A stretch of 64,000 nt of DNA from Acetobacter lovaniensis (GTDB taxonomy: Bacteria > Pseudomonadota > Alphaproteobacteria > Acetobacterales > Acetobacteraceae): assembly GCF_014207635.1 (NCBI RefSeq), contig NZ_JACHIE010000003.1, forward strand, positions 1 through 64,000. The letters are read 5' to 3'. Position numbers and translations under genes: made by a program. Shown here piece after piece: positions 49,097 to 58,630 of this stretch (the stretch's first letter is position 1; every line of letters starts with the position of its first letter). Under the pieces are notes generated by a model. That model saw only the letters and a program-made list of their open reading frames with translations. It was not told where the DNA came from and made no database searches.

Positions 49097-50392
49097 GTGT
49101 CCGACATACAGGAAGTCACCATCTCCCATCTTGCAACTCAGGGAGATGGTGCCGCACGGCTCCCTGACGGACATACCGTCTTTGTTGCAGGAGCACTCCC
49201 CGGTGAGCAGGTTCGCATCCGCATCCAGTCTAATGGGCGCGGCCAGCTGGTTGAGATTGTTACACCCTCCCCCCATAGAACGACCCCGCCCTGCCCGCTG
49301 TTTGAGCGCTGTGGCGGCTGCACCTTGCAGTATATGGACCAGCCCTCCCTTCTGGCATGGAAGACCGGACTGGTAAGCCATGCACTGGAAAAAGCCGGGT
49401 TTGACATCCCGCAGGACATAACCAGCTTTCAGGTGCCGCCCAACAGCCGCCGCCGGGCTGATCTGGCCGTGCGCCGGACGGAACAGGGGATTGTGATTGG
49501 CCTGCATGCCAAAGGCAGTCAGGACGTAACAGACATGACCAGTTGCGCAGTACTGCACCCGGCCATTGTGTCCAGTCTGCCTGCATTACGCACCACCCTG
49601 CGCACCCTGAATGCTGTGCACAAAACGGCTGACCTGCACATCAATCTGCTGGATTCAGGGCTGGATATTCTGCTCAGCACCGATTCTCCACTCATTGCCA
49701 CGGACCGGCAACGCCTGACGGCGCTGGCGGAAGAGCTGGATATTCCACGCATAAGCTGGCAGCGCCTGAAGGCTGCAACCCCGTATGAAACTGCGGTGCA
49801 GCGTGCGCCTGTTTACCAGACCATTGCCGGACACCAGCTTACACCCCCTCCCGGTGCTTTTTTGCAGGCAACCGCCCAGAGCGAAACAGCCATCCAGCAG
49901 GCTGTGCTGGACGCCTTACCCGCACGCCTTGGCAAGCGCGCCAGCCTGATTGAACTCTATGCCGGGTGCGGCACGCTTAGCCTGCCTTTGGGGGACCGGT
50001 GCCAGGTACAGGCTTACGAAGGGTATGAACCCGCTCTGGCAGCCCTTAAAAGTGTTGGCAAATCCCGCGTTACCTCCGTCTGCCGTGACCTGAACCGCCA
50101 ACCCATTATGGGCAAGGATTTAGGCAAGGCAGATGTGGTTGTGCTGGACCCGCCCCATGCGGGGGCAAAGCTGCAAATGCGTCAGATTGCTCTGGGCAAG
50201 CCAGACTACGTGATTTACGTGAGCTGCAACCCGGCCGCGTTAAGCAACGATGCAAGCCAGCTGGCACAGGCCGGTTACAGGCTGGAGACGGTTTCGGTCA
50301 TTGACCAGTTCCTGTGGTCGCCCGAAACCGAAGCCGTGTGCCGCTTTAAACGTGAAAGCTCTCGCCGCAGCCGCAACGCCCTTTCTCATTAG
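49097..50392 (+). CDS. class I SAM-dependent 23S rRNA (uracil) methyltransferase, RlmD/TrmA family
   Basis: A 431-residue RNA uracil-C5 methyltransferase. It has an N-terminal TRAM-like region, an iron-sulfur cysteine set C66-x5-C72-x2-C75 plus a later cysteine in DMTSCAVLHP, a SAM-binding loop ELYAGCGTLSLPL, DPPHAGAK, and the catalytic cysteine in YVSCNPAAL. The [4Fe-4S] motif matches RlmD/RlmC types. The start is GTG at 49097 with AAGGA six bases upstream, 14 bp after the helicase gene. The last 47 bp overlap the convergent sufA. Confidence 0.87.
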   Translation: MSDIQEVTISHLATQGDGAARLPDGHTVFVAGALPGEQVRIRIQSNGRGQLVEIVTPSPHRTTPPCPLFERCGGCTLQYMDQPSLLAWKTGLVSHALEKAGFDIPQDITSFQVPPNSRRRADLAVRRTEQGIVIGLHAKGSQDVTDMTSCAVLHPAIVSSLPALRTTLRTLNAVHKTADLHINLLDSGLDILLSTDSPLIATDRQRLTALAEELDIPRISWQRLKAATPYETAVQRAPVYQTIAGHQLTPPPGAFLQATAQSETAIQQAVLDALPARLGKRASLIELYAGCGTLSLPLGDRCQVQAYEGYEPALAALKSVGKSRVTSVCRDLNRQPIMGKDLGKADVVVLDPPHAGAKLQMRQIALGKPDYVIYVSCNPAALSNDASQLAQAGYRLETVSVIDQFLWSPETEAVCRFKRESSRRSRNALSH

Positions 50393-50714
50393 GGTTGATG
50401 AACACAAACCCTTCCTCCAGATCGGTTTCACGGTAATCCATCTGTGTACCGATCAGGAAGAGGGTGGCCTTGCGGTCCACCAGCAGGGTCAGGCCGTGGT
50501 CTTTAACAACTTCGTCCCCTTCCCCGCTCTGCTTTACAAACTCCATGTCATAGGCTTTGCCTGAGCAGCCTTTGGTGGAAACGGAAATACGCAGCAACTC
50601 ACCCGCATGCGCCGTAGCATACAGGTGCCGCAGGCGCGTGGCGGCTGTGTCCGTCAGCCGCATAAGAGGGGGAAGTTCCCTTCTGGTTGATGAAATGGTC
50701 GCTGTTTGGGACAT
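50346..50714 (-). CDS. sufA: iron-sulfur cluster assembly accessory protein SufA/IscA type
   Basis: A 122-residue A-type carrier. The three cysteines are in STKGCSGKAYDM (near residue 50) and the C-terminal RCGCGESFHV. It receives clusters from the SUF scaffold and passes them to client proteins. It is the last gene of the SUF operon, 18 bp after sufT. The C-terminal CGCG is encoded in DNA that is also coding on the opposite strand for the methyltransferase end (47-bp tail-to-tail overlap). Confidence 0.93.
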   Translation of the reverse strand: MSQTATISSTRRELPPLMRLTDTAATRLRHLYATAHAGELLRISVSTKGCSGKAYDMEFVKQSGEGDEVVKDHGLTLLVDRKATLFLIGTQMDYRETDLEEGFVFINPNEKGRCGCGESFHV

Positions 50715-50732
50715 AACACTCCATCCTTTCCG

Positions 50733-51218
50733 TTAGAACATATTCAGGGCCAGCCGGGCCTCATCGCTCATACGCGACATATCCCATGGCGGATCCCACA
50801 CAACTTCCACTTCGGCTGATTGAACGCCGGGCACTTTTTCCACCGCATCCTTGACCTGAATGGGCAGTTCCTGTGCGCTGGGGCAGTTGGGGGCAGTCAG
50901 TGTCATTTCAATACGCACGCGCCCGTCGTCATACAGGTCAATGGCGTAGATCAGTCCCAGCTCGTAAATATTTACCGGGATTTCCGGGTCATGCACCGTG
51001 GCTATGGCTTCGATCACGGCATCTTCGGATGCCGGGCCTGCTGCTCTGCTCTCCCCCTCCTGGGGAGCGGCATCACCATCAGGGGTCCAGCCTTCCACCT
51101 TTGCGGTAGCGCCTGCGGCCTGATCATGCTCCGCGTGCAGAACAGTTTCCACCGGCATATCCTGCGGCGGAGCTGATGCATGTGTTTGCGCCTGAACGCC
51201 TTCTTCAACCATCGACAT
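50733..51218 (-). CDS. sufT: SUF system protein SufT (MIP18/DUF59 family)
   Basis: A 161-residue protein whose last ~100 residues are a DUF59 domain (IATVHDPEIPVNIYELGLIYAI, then TAPNCPSAQELP with a conserved cysteine). The first ~60 residues are an Ala/Glu-rich, probably disordered extension. SufT assists maturation of iron-sulfur proteins under high demand. It overlaps the end of sufU by 14 bp and precedes sufA. Confidence 0.9.
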   Translation of the reverse strand: MSMVEEGVQAQTHASAPPQDMPVETVLHAEHDQAAGATAKVEGWTPDGDAAPQEGESRAAGPASEDAVIEAIATVHDPEIPVNIYELGLIYAIDLYDDGRVRIEMTLTAPNCPSAQELPIQVKDAVEKVPGVQSAEVEVVWDPPWDMSRMSDEARLALNMF

Positions 51219-51660
51219 GAGAAAAAGCCTCCTTCAGCGCAATCCAAGGCAGTTCTGCGCAGCGTATTCTTGCTTTATGGGACTGCAATGGAGCAAAAAC
51301 CTCCAGCGCGCCCAAAGGGACTGGCTGGGCCTCCACCACCGGAAGCGATGGCGAGCCTACCAGCATGGCCCTGAAACGGTCTGACACCGCAAGTGCCTGA
51401 GCAACGGTGTTCCCACGCACATGCTCGGCCATAAGGTCCGCAGCGGCGGCACAAATGGCGCACCCACGCGTGTTGTGCCTGATGTCCTGAATATGGTGCC
51501 CGTTGAGCACAATATCCAGATGCGTTTTGTCCCCGCATAGCGGGTTACGGCCATCACCCTGCACATCGGGTGCGCTCAGCCGACCAGCGTAAAGGGGAGC
51601 GCGGGCACGCTCCACAATCAGCCTGTCATACAGGGCATCACGCTCTGCGGTGGTGTTCAC
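51205..51660 (-). CDS. sufU: SufU-type iron-sulfur cluster assembly protein
   Basis: About 151 residues of the SufU/IscU fold. The conserved cysteines are in NPLCGDKTHL (about 40-49), NTRGCAICAAAADL (about 65-78) and KARIRCAELPW near the C-terminus. SufU proteins take sulfur from SufS, acting as a zinc-dependent sulfurtransferase in Firmicutes; the role in proteobacteria is less certain. An extra cysteine lies three residues after the second one (GCAIC). I chose a GTG start at 51660 that overlaps the sufS stop (GTGA); the upstream frame lies within sufS. Confidence 0.87.
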   Translation of the reverse strand: MNTTAERDALYDRLIVERARAPLYAGRLSAPDVQGDGRNPLCGDKTHLDIVLNGHHIQDIRHNTRGCAICAAAADLMAEHVRGNTVAQALAVSDRFRAMLVGSPSLPVVEAQPVPLGALEVFAPLQSHKARIRCAELPWIALKEAFSHVDG

Positions 51661-52910
51661 ACAAAAAAGTCCCGTATCCGCACCAGTGTATCCGCCAGCA
51701 CGTCTATTTCTTCCTTCTGGGTGTAAATCCCGAAACTGGCACGGGCTGTGGCACTCAGGCCCAGACGGCGCATCAGCGGTTCGGCGCAATGGTGCCCGGC
51801 CCGTATGGCAATGCCGTTGCGGTCCAGCAGGGTGGCAATATCATGCGGGTGCACATCAGCCATGGTGAAGGACACCACCCCACCCCGCACACGCGGATGA
51901 CCCACAATGCTCAGGCCCGGTACTGTCGCAAGCCGCGTGAGGGCATGGGCGGTCAGTTCCGCCTCGTGCGCGGCAATGGCGTCAAACCCGATCTTGCTCA
52001 CCCAGTCTATGGCAGCGCCCAGACCAATGGTTTCCACAATTGCCGGGGTTCCTGCCTCAAACTTGTGGGGAATATTGGCCCATGTGGAACGTTCAAACGT
52101 GACGGTGGAGATCATATCCCCCCCACCAAGGAACGGCGGCATCTGCTCCAGCAGGTCACGCCGCGCCCACAGAACACCAATGCCGGTAGGCCCGTACAGC
52201 TTGTGGCCGGTAAAGGTGTAAAAATCCGCCCCCAGTTCCTGCACATCCGTTTTGTGGTGCACAACGGACTGGCTGCCATCAAACAGCACCAGCGCACCAG
52301 CGGCATGGGCTATGTCCGCTATCTGCTTTGCTGGCGTTATGGTGCCCAGCACATTGGACATGTGGGTCATGGACACAAGAGCAACCTTGCCATCTGCCAG
52401 CAGGGCCGTGTACGCGTCCATGTCCAGATCACCGTCATCGGTGATCGGAGCAACGCGCAGGTCAATACCGGCCCGGTCACGGAGCATCTGCCATGGCACA
52501 AGGTTGGCGTGATGCTCCATCTGGGAGATCAGAACCGCCTGACCGGGTTTAAGAAGCGCACCAAAGGAATGGGCCACCAGATTGATGGCTTCGGTGCTGT
52601 TGCGGGTAAACACGATTTCCTCGCGCGAAGGCGCGTTGAGGAAGTCGGCCACCAGATCACGCACACCTTCATACGCTTCGGTCGTGCGTTCGCTCATCCA
52701 GTGCAGGCCACGGTGGATGTTGGCATACTGGTGCCGCATGGTGCTGGCCATGCTGTCGATCACCGCATTGGGCTTTTGGGCCGAAGCAGCACTATCGAGA
52801 AAAACCAGCGGGCGGTCATGCACCTTTTCCCCCAGAATGGGGAACTGCTGGCGAATGGCCTGCACGTCCAGCTGTGCGTGCGCGTGGGTTGTGGAGGTAT
52901 GCGTGCTCAT
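51657..52910 (-). CDS. sufS: cysteine desulfurase SufS
   Basis: A 417-residue group II cysteine desulfurase. The PLP lysine is in FTGHKLYGPTGIGVLW and the active-site cysteine in IAIRAGHHCAEPLM. It removes sulfur from cysteine and hands the persulfide to SufU or SufE. It lies between sufD (4-bp overlap) and sufU (4-bp overlap). The N-terminal ~15 residues are His/Thr-rich and precede the conserved fold. Confidence 0.94.
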   Translation of the reverse strand: MSTHTSTTHAHAQLDVQAIRQQFPILGEKVHDRPLVFLDSAASAQKPNAVIDSMASTMRHQYANIHRGLHWMSERTTEAYEGVRDLVADFLNAPSREEIVFTRNSTEAINLVAHSFGALLKPGQAVLISQMEHHANLVPWQMLRDRAGIDLRVAPITDDGDLDMDAYTALLADGKVALVSMTHMSNVLGTITPAKQIADIAHAAGALVLFDGSQSVVHHKTDVQELGADFYTFTGHKLYGPTGIGVLWARRDLLEQMPPFLGGGDMISTVTFERSTWANIPHKFEAGTPAIVETIGLGAAIDWVSKIGFDAIAAHEAELTAHALTRLATVPGLSIVGHPRVRGGVVSFTMADVHPHDIATLLDRNGIAIRAGHHCAEPLMRRLGLSATARASFGIYTQKEEIDVLADTLVRIRDFFV

Positions 52911-54187
52911 GCGCTTTCTCCCTTACCTGCAAACCGCGCTGCCATAACCGCACGGCAGAAGGTCTGTGCCGTTGCGTCTTCCACAAGGGCGATGGCCTCG
53001 TCCAGAAAGGCATCAATCAGCATCTGGCGGGCTTCCTGCTCGGGAATGCCACGGCTGCGCAGATAAAAAAGCTGGTCATCATCCAGTGCACCAACAGTCG
53101 CGCCGTGGCTGCACCGCACATCATCAGCATAGATTTCGAGTTCAGGCTTGGCGTCTATTTCCGCTTCGGGGGAGAGCAGCAGAGCCTGATTCATCTGGTA
53201 GCCATCGGTCTTCTGGGCAATGCGCTCGACCAGCACCTTGCCCTGGAAAACACCGCGCGCATGACCATCCAGCACATTACGCACCGTCTGGCGCGATGTG
53301 CAGTCCGATGCCGCGTGGGTAATAACGCTGGTAATATCCCCCACCTGCTGCCCGGCCAGACGCTGCGCGCCATTCACATGCACAACACCACGGGTTGCCG
53401 CCAGACGGGCATGTACCTCGTGCCGCACAAGCTGGCCGCCCAGCCCCAGCACAAAGCTGTCATACACGCTCTGCTGGCCAACATGGGCATACAGGGTGCC
53501 AAGGCTGACAGCCTGTGCGCCTTCGGTCTGCAAGGTCAGGTGTTCCAGCGTTGCGCCATCTTCGACCTGAATATCCGTAACAGGGTTATGAAAATACGCC
53601 CCCTGCCCCGCCTGCACGCAGATCAGCCGCAGATGAGCTTCCTTTTCCACCACAACCGTATGCCGTGGGTGGAAAGAAAGCGGGTCCACCCCTGCAACGC
53701 CAAGGGAGATAAGCATGACATGCCCCGCATCCACCCCTGCGGGCACACGCAGCACCAGACCATCCTCTGCCAATGCGGTGTTCAGGGCTACCAGCGGGTC
53801 CCGGTCGGGGGCGGCCTGCTGGCCAAACTGGGGATCGTCCGCAAAAAAGGACAGATCAACATCATCGGGCAGCGCACTGAAGGCGGGCGCATGCCGACCA
53901 TTGACAAACACCACCCGTGGCAGGGCTGCCATGGCGGGGTGGGCCTGCAAGACCCCGTCCAGCAGGGAGCGGACCGTGCTGGCCTCCACCTGCATGGGGG
54001 GGGCAGCATAGTCCTGCTTGCCCAAAGCGCGCAGGGTTGTGTAGTGCCATGCCTCTACCTTACGGTCGGGCAGGCCTGTTCTGGCCAGAGCCCCGGCGGC
54101 AGATTGCCGCTCTGCCCCGGCAAGGGTGTTCAGCCTGTTTGCAAAGAGCGCTAACGGGCCAGACATATCTTTGCTGAGTGCGTTCAC
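52907..54187 (-). CDS. sufD: Fe-S cluster assembly protein SufD
   Basis: A 426-residue beta-helical scaffold subunit. The C-terminal part DDVRCSHGATVGALDDDQLFYLRSRGIPEQEARQML is characteristic of the SufB/SufD family, here in the SufD context. It forms the SufBC2D complex that assembles clusters. It overlaps sufC and sufS by four bases each. Confidence 0.93.
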   Translation of the reverse strand: MNALSKDMSGPLALFANRLNTLAGAERQSAAGALARTGLPDRKVEAWHYTTLRALGKQDYAAPPMQVEASTVRSLLDGVLQAHPAMAALPRVVFVNGRHAPAFSALPDDVDLSFFADDPQFGQQAAPDRDPLVALNTALAEDGLVLRVPAGVDAGHVMLISLGVAGVDPLSFHPRHTVVVEKEAHLRLICVQAGQGAYFHNPVTDIQVEDGATLEHLTLQTEGAQAVSLGTLYAHVGQQSVYDSFVLGLGGQLVRHEVHARLAATRGVVHVNGAQRLAGQQVGDITSVITHAASDCTSRQTVRNVLDGHARGVFQGKVLVERIAQKTDGYQMNQALLLSPEAEIDAKPELEIYADDVRCSHGATVGALDDDQLFYLRSRGIPEQEARQMLIDAFLDEAIALVEDATAQTFCRAVMAARFAGKGESA

Positions 54188-54954
54188 GCCACCTCCGCCA
54201 GAAACTTGGTGTAGCCTTCCTGGTCAATCTGGCGGGCCAGTTCCGGCCCACCGGACAGGATGATCCGCCCACGGGCCATAACGTGAATACGGTCTGGCAC
54301 CAGATAATCCAGCAGCTTCTGATGATGGGTAATAACCAGCGCCGAGAAGGTGGGCGCGCGCAGGCGGTTCACCCCTTCTGCCACAATGCGCAGGGCATCC
54401 ACGTCCAGCCCGCTATCTGTTTCATCCAGAATGGCAAAGGTTGGCTGGAGCAGGGTCATCTGCAACACTTCGTTGCGTTTTTTCTCACCCCCCGAAAAGC
54501 CGACATTCACATTACGCTTGAGCATGTCCGGCGCCATGGAAAGGGCTTTGGCCGCCTCGCGCGCCATTTTCAAGAACGCCACGGCATCCAGCTCGTCCTG
54601 CCCGCGAGCACGCCGCACGGCATTAACCGCGGTGCGCAGGAAGTTGGCATTGTTAACGCCGGGCAGCTCGATAGGGGACTGGAACGCCAGAAACAGGCCC
54701 GCCGCAGCGCGCTCTTCCGGTTCCATGGCCAGCAGGTCCTGCCCGTGGAAGGTGGCGGTACCGGCTGTTACCTCGTACTCCTCCCGCCCGGCCAGAACGT
54801 AGGAGAGCGTGGATTTGCCCGAGCCGTTTGGCCCCATGATCACATGCACTTCACCCGGCGGGATGCTCAGATCCACACCACGCAGAATCTGCTTTTTCTG
54901 TCCATCCGCATCAATCTGCGCGCACAGGCCGGAAATTTCCAAAAACTGGCTCAT
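54184..54954 (-). CDS. sufC: Fe-S cluster assembly ATPase SufC
   Basis: A 256-residue ABC-type ATPase. Walker A is GPNGSGKSTL, the signature is FSGGEKKRNEVLQ, and Walker B is FAILDETDSGLD. It drives the conformational cycle of SufBC2D. The start is the ATG at 54954, 13 bp after sufB; the open frame further upstream lies in sufB. Confidence 0.95.
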   Translation of the reverse strand: MSQFLEISGLCAQIDADGQKKQILRGVDLSIPPGEVHVIMGPNGSGKSTLSYVLAGREEYEVTAGTATFHGQDLLAMEPEERAAAGLFLAFQSPIELPGVNNANFLRTAVNAVRRARGQDELDAVAFLKMAREAAKALSMAPDMLKRNVNVGFSGGEKKRNEVLQMTLLQPTFAILDETDSGLDVDALRIVAEGVNRLRAPTFSALVITHHQKLLDYLVPDRIHVMARGRIILSGGPELARQIDQEGYTKFLAEVA

Positions 54955-54967
54955 ACTCTGCTCTCCC

Positions 54968-56452
<1,485 letters not shown>

Positions 56453-56455
56453 TGT

Positions 56456-56920
56456 TCAGGCCCCTTCCCGTACCGTGTGGGTCGTATTGAGCGTGTTGAT
56501 CTGGGAGGGAACCGGGAAGCATGCTTCCTTGGGGCGCATGCTTTCCAGCGAAATTCCCTCCAGCGTTGAGCGTATTGCCGTGTTGATAACGTCCCAACTA
56601 CCACACAGACCGCAGGACAGGCCGGTATCGCACTCACGCCCGCCAACGCAGGCGGTCAGGGCAATCTGGCCATCAACTGCGGCAATCACACTGGCAACAG
56701 ACATATCCGCCAGAGACCGGGCCAGACGATACCCCCCTTTTGCGCCACGCTGGGAAAGCACAAAACCATGGGCTGACAAAACCTTGAGCACCTTGGCAAC
56801 CGTGGGTTCAGGCACACCCGTAATGGCGGCAAGGGCTGGGGATGTCACCACACCGTCCTGTTCCCCCAGTTTAACAAGTATGACGATCGCATAGTCCGCC
56901 AGACGGGAAAGTTTCAGCAT
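56456..56920 (-). CDS. Rrf2-family iron-sulfur-sensing regulator of the SUF operon
   Basis: A 154-residue Rrf2/IscR-type regulator. The N-terminal winged helix includes ITGVPEPTVAKVLKVL (about 33-48) and the wing QRGAKGGYRLAR. The C-terminal cysteines Cys91, Cys97, Cys103 and Cys106 can hold a [2Fe-2S] cluster. It probably represses the operon when clusters are plentiful. It is the first gene of the SUF unit, and a dyad (56944-56956) lies 24 bp upstream of its start. Confidence 0.9.
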   Translation of the reverse strand: MLKLSRLADYAIVILVKLGEQDGVVTSPALAAITGVPEPTVAKVLKVLSAHGFVLSQRGAKGGYRLARSLADMSVASVIAAVDGQIALTACVGGRECDTGLSCGLCGSWDVINTAIRSTLEGISLESMRPKEACFPVPSQINTLNTTHTVREGA

Positions 56921-56943
56921 AATCCGGCTTTCACCTAATTAAA

Positions 56944-56956
56944 GACCTGAATGGTC
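56944..56956. promoter_or_regulatory. candidate operator upstream of the SUF regulator
   Basis: GACC-N5-GGTC forms a short dyad (plus-strand GACCTGAATGGTC) 24 bp ahead of the regulator start. A -10-like TTTAAT on the minus strand (56943-56938) abuts it, so a bound repressor could block transcription. The remaining 226 bp to the next gene hold a TTGACG (56995-56990, minus) but nothing else recognised. Confidence 0.4.
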
Positions 56957-57182
56957 CTGTTTCGGATACATGGCGACAAGCGTTGCCAACGTCAACCCAA
57001 AACGTCCTGTTACAGGCAGCCTACTCCGGCCTTTCAACGCATATGTGATCTGCGGTTCCCTGCGGAGCTGCCTTTAGCCAAGCTTACGCCCATCCCCGCT
57101 GCACCAGCCTTTCCATATCCGCTCAAGTGCCATGCGACCAACTTTTGCCTCGCCCGGGGGATTCTGGCACAAAAAAGAAAAC

Positions 57183-58481
57183 TTACTGCGCGTTGATCCC
57201 GAATGTCAGCCGGAGAACGGCAAACAGTAACGCCCCAACCGCAAACCCGACCAGTGTGCCGTTAAAACGAATGAACTGCAGGTCCTTGCCAACACGCAGT
57301 TCCAGCTTTTCCGCAATTTCCACCGCGTTCCAGCCCGATACAACACGGGCAATAAACTCGGCCATCTGGTCCCGCACAAATGGCAGGGCCTTGCCAATGG
57401 TACCGTCAACACGTTCCTCAATACGCTGGCGCAGCACCTCGTCATTCCGCAACTGGCCCGCCATGCGCGCCAGTGCATCCCGCAGCAGGCAGGCCGTACG
57501 CCCCTGCGGGTCCTCCACGTCAGCTTCCACCATGCGCCGGAAACGTAGCCAGATATCCCCCCACCAGCCCACAACACTTTCGTGCGACAGTACGGAGGTC
57601 ACGGCCTGCGTAAACTCCCGCCCCCGCTCGGGGTCTGTTTCTATCCGGTCGATCTGGAGTCTCACCCAGCTTGTAAAGCCTTCGCGCAGGCTGGAATTTT
57701 CCGGATCGATTCGGTCCAGTTCCTGTGCTGCGGCACTCAGCACCTTGGTGGCAATCGAGCCCCCAATGGCCCAGCCCAGAATACGCCCCCCCTGCTCCCG
57801 CACGCGGTCCTCGATCATGTCGCGCAGAGCGCCTTCCTTGGCCTTCAGCCCATCCTTGAGCTGGCTGAGGAAGTAGGAGAGCACCTCCTGATGCCGGTCA
57901 TCATCGACCAGACTGCGCAACGCCTTGGCAATAACAGGGGACAGGTCACTCCCACCCAGCAGGCCGGGCATAATCCGGCCTATGGCGTTGCTGGCCCTGC
58001 CATCTTCCAGCCGGTCCAGCAGTTGCGGCATGGAACGCGCCATGGCCCCCACTACCGCATCCTGCGTTGCGGGGTCTTCCAGCAGATTGGCAATAAAGCC
58101 CGGCACATCCACCCTGGCCAGCACACGCTCGACCTCCCTGGCGGTAAACACCTGACTGGCCACAAATCGCCCAAGGGCGCGGGCAAGGCGGTCTTTTTGC
58201 GCGGGCAGAATGGCCGTGTGCGGAATAGGCAGCCCCAGCGGGTGGCGGAACAGAGCCACGACCGCAAACCAGTCCGCCACCCCCCCGACCACACCGGCCC
58301 GCGCACCGGCGCGGAACATTTCCAGAAAAAAACCATCCTTTACCCAGCCCGCAGCCGGGGCGGCATAGCCCAGAGCAGTCATCCCCCCCATGGCAACCAG
58401 CAACCCTGTGGCTGCATTCTGGTATCGCCGGAGTGTCTGCCGGGCGGCAATGTCTGCTTCCGTGTCGGTATGCGCTGTCAT
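57183..58481 (-). CDS. DUF445 domain-containing membrane protein (YjiN-like)
   Basis: A 432-residue protein with a hydrophobic helix near the N-terminus (about 27-52), the segment GGVADWFAVVALFRHPLGLPIPHTAILP (about 65-92) that marks the DUF445 family, a long helical middle and a final hydrophobic helix (about 405-428). The function is unknown; it is probably an inner-membrane protein with a cytoplasmic or periplasmic helical domain. It is divergent from the PEPC-like gene and about 260 bp from the SUF regulator. Confidence 0.85.
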   Translation of the reverse strand: MTAHTDTEADIAARQTLRRYQNAATGLLVAMGGMTALGYAAPAAGWVKDGFFLEMFRAGARAGVVGGVADWFAVVALFRHPLGLPIPHTAILPAQKDRLARALGRFVASQVFTAREVERVLARVDVPGFIANLLEDPATQDAVVGAMARSMPQLLDRLEDGRASNAIGRIMPGLLGGSDLSPVIAKALRSLVDDDRHQEVLSYFLSQLKDGLKAKEGALRDMIEDRVREQGGRILGWAIGGSIATKVLSAAAQELDRIDPENSSLREGFTSWVRLQIDRIETDPERGREFTQAVTSVLSHESVVGWWGDIWLRFRRMVEADVEDPQGRTACLLRDALARMAGQLRNDEVLRQRIEERVDGTIGKALPFVRDQMAEFIARVVSGWNAVEIAEKLELRVGKDLQFIRFNGTLVGFAVGALLFAVLRLTFGINAQ

Positions 58482-58630
58482 GGAACCTTGAATAGCACTC
58501 CCCCTCCGTCACCCCAAGTATGCGTGAGGCAGTTGCGCACGGAAAGCAGACATGAAAAGCTAACATACAAACTGTTGCCCTAACGTTTTGTTTCTTTTCC
58601 GATTTAATCCGCAAGGATATAGAGCGCGCC

